Positions 63,175 to 64,000 of a stretch of DNA of 64,000 bases are shown here, piece after piece. The translations under genes were made by a program, and so were the position numbers. The notes beneath the pieces are model-generated. The model was not told the origin of the DNA and searched no databases. It saw only the letters and a list, made by a program, of their open reading frames with translations. Within the stretch, counting starts at the first letter, position 1. Each line of letters starts with the position of its first letter. Source of the stretch: Elephas maximus indicus (Eukaryota; Chordata; Mammalia; Proboscidea; Elephantidae). The stretch spans positions 58,056,532 through 58,120,531 of the forward strand of contig NC_064843.1 of the NCBI RefSeq assembly GCF_024166365.1, given 5' to 3'.

Positions 63175-64000
63175 GCATCTTTTAATAACAGCTTTGCTGA
63201 GATAATTTGCATACCAAAAACCTCATCTTTTTAAAGTGTACAATCCAGTGGTTTTTTAGAGTTGTGCATCTATCACCACTATCAAATTCTAAAACATTTT
63301 TATCATTTGAAGAAGAATTTCTATACCCATTAGCAGGAAACTCTTGTGGTGTAGTGGTTAAGTGCTACGGCTGCTAACCAAAAGGTCAGCAGCTCAAATC
63401 TACCAGGTGCTCCTTGGAAATTCCTTGGGGCAGTTCTACTCTGTCCTCTAGGGTCGCTATGAGTTGGAATTGACTCAATGGCAGTGGTTGTTTTTTTTTT
63501 TTTTAAATATCCATTAGCAGTCACTCCCCATCCTCCCCATGGCTCTGGCAACCACTAATCTACTTTTATGCCTGTGGATTTGCTTATTCTGGACATTTCC
63601 TATAAATAGAATTGTACAGTATATGACCGTTTTTGTCTGTCTGCTTTCACTTAGCGTAATGTTTTCAAGGTTCACAATCTTGTATCGTGTATCAGCAGTA
63701 CTTCATTTTTTTATGACTGCGTAATATTTCATTGTGTGACTGTATCACACTTTGTTTATCCATTCATCAGTTGATGGACATCTTGGTTGTTTTCATCTTT
63801 TGGCTATTATGAATAATGCTGCTATAAACAATTGTATACAAGTTTTTATGTGCATTTATGTTTTCAGTTCTCTTGTGTAAAAGTAGAATTGCTAGGTCAT
63901 ATGGTAACTCCATGTTTAACTTCTTGAGGAACTGCCAACCTTTTTTCCAGAGCAGTGGTACCTTTTCTCACAATTCCATCAACAATGCATGACGTTCCAA
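63175..64000 (-). mobile_element. Old L1 LINE 3' UTR and ORF2 end, running off the window
   Basis: In reverse: ctgctaatgg ... attgtacactttaaaaagatgagg, catgtatatgc-type 3' UTR words, then the ORF2 end at 63745-63960 (atggatttccatcaactgatgaatggataaac; catagcagcattattcataatag; ggcagttcctcaagaagttaaac). A SINE interrupts it at 63336-63505. Confidence 0.8.
63336..63505 (+). mobile_element. AfroSINE, short variant, in L1, target duplication
   Basis: Plus strand, complete: ggaaactcttgtggtgtagtggttaagtgctacggctgctaacc head and tail tcgctatgagttggaattgactcaatggcag plus T-run. Flanks atacccattagcag and atatccattagcag are a 14-bp target duplication with one change. Confidence 0.92.

Noticed and set aside
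30261-64000. A second exon of destrin or another ADF/cofilin or calmodulin gene
   Set aside because: No translation in the window shows the family core residues, so exon 2 must be outside if the identity is right.

Overview
This is vertebrate nuclear DNA from a mammal, most likely an afrotherian and within that a paenungulate such as an elephant. The main reason is about 27 copies or fragments of a tRNA-headed SINE of the AfroSINE type, recognisable by its pol III A/B boxes and a tail of the form ctatgagtcggaatcgactcgacggc. An RTE (BovB-like) LINE with the same 3' tail is present alongside it. There are no bacterial operons, CRISPR arrays or intact protein-coding genes. Almost every open frame in the window lies in a transposon relic or in a GC-rich island.

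Layout. 1-11.4 kb is dense repeat: an RTE copy with an inverted 5' part, L1 ORF2 relics, a tRNA-Gly-headed SINE, a second RTE with a SINE nested in it, and a cluster of SINE pieces. 11.4-13.9 kb is a repeat-poor block of unknown role. 13.9-28 kb holds SINEs, a probable solo LTR on the minus strand, an L2 end, a U6 snRNA pseudogene apparently fused to an L1 3' end, and a near-complete Tigger1-like (pogo) transposon at 21975-24399. 28.2-31.4 kb is a repeat-free stretch centred on a CpG island of about 1.5 kb (about 28.8-30.26 kb). 31.4-64 kb is again repeat-rich: a 5'-truncated L1 with a target-site duplication, many SINEs, a second Tigger1-like copy with insertions inside insertions, two more RTE copies, MIR/L2 fragments and L1 ends.

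The only host gene I can support is a first exon inside the CpG island. An ATG at 29618-29620 in a good Kozak context (A at -3) is followed immediately by a strong splice donor (GTGAGC). The coding sequence would therefore start with one codon in exon 1 and continue on the + strand beyond the window, across an intron of at least 34 kb. Upstream lie a perfect SRF CArG box (29091-29100), an RFX/X-box palindrome (29419-29431), GC boxes, a CCAAT box, two TGACGTG motifs and an AP-1 site. An ATG-only first coding exon with SRF control and a long first intron is what I would expect of the ADF/cofilin gene destrin (DSTN), but other genes (calmodulins, cofilins, others) share the ATG-only exon. No second exon is visible, so the identity stays a hypothesis.

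The repeats form a connected system. The RTE LINE, the AfroSINEs and the tRNA-Gly SINE share a 3' tail, which fits SINE mobilisation in trans by the RTE. L1 and its template switching account for the long 3'-end fragments and the U6 chimera. Tigger copies are older DNA transposons into which other elements later inserted. I see no clear undescribed system. The best candidates for follow-up are the U6-L1 chimera, the tRNA-Gly/RTE hybrid SINE, the tail-only insertions and the promoter block.
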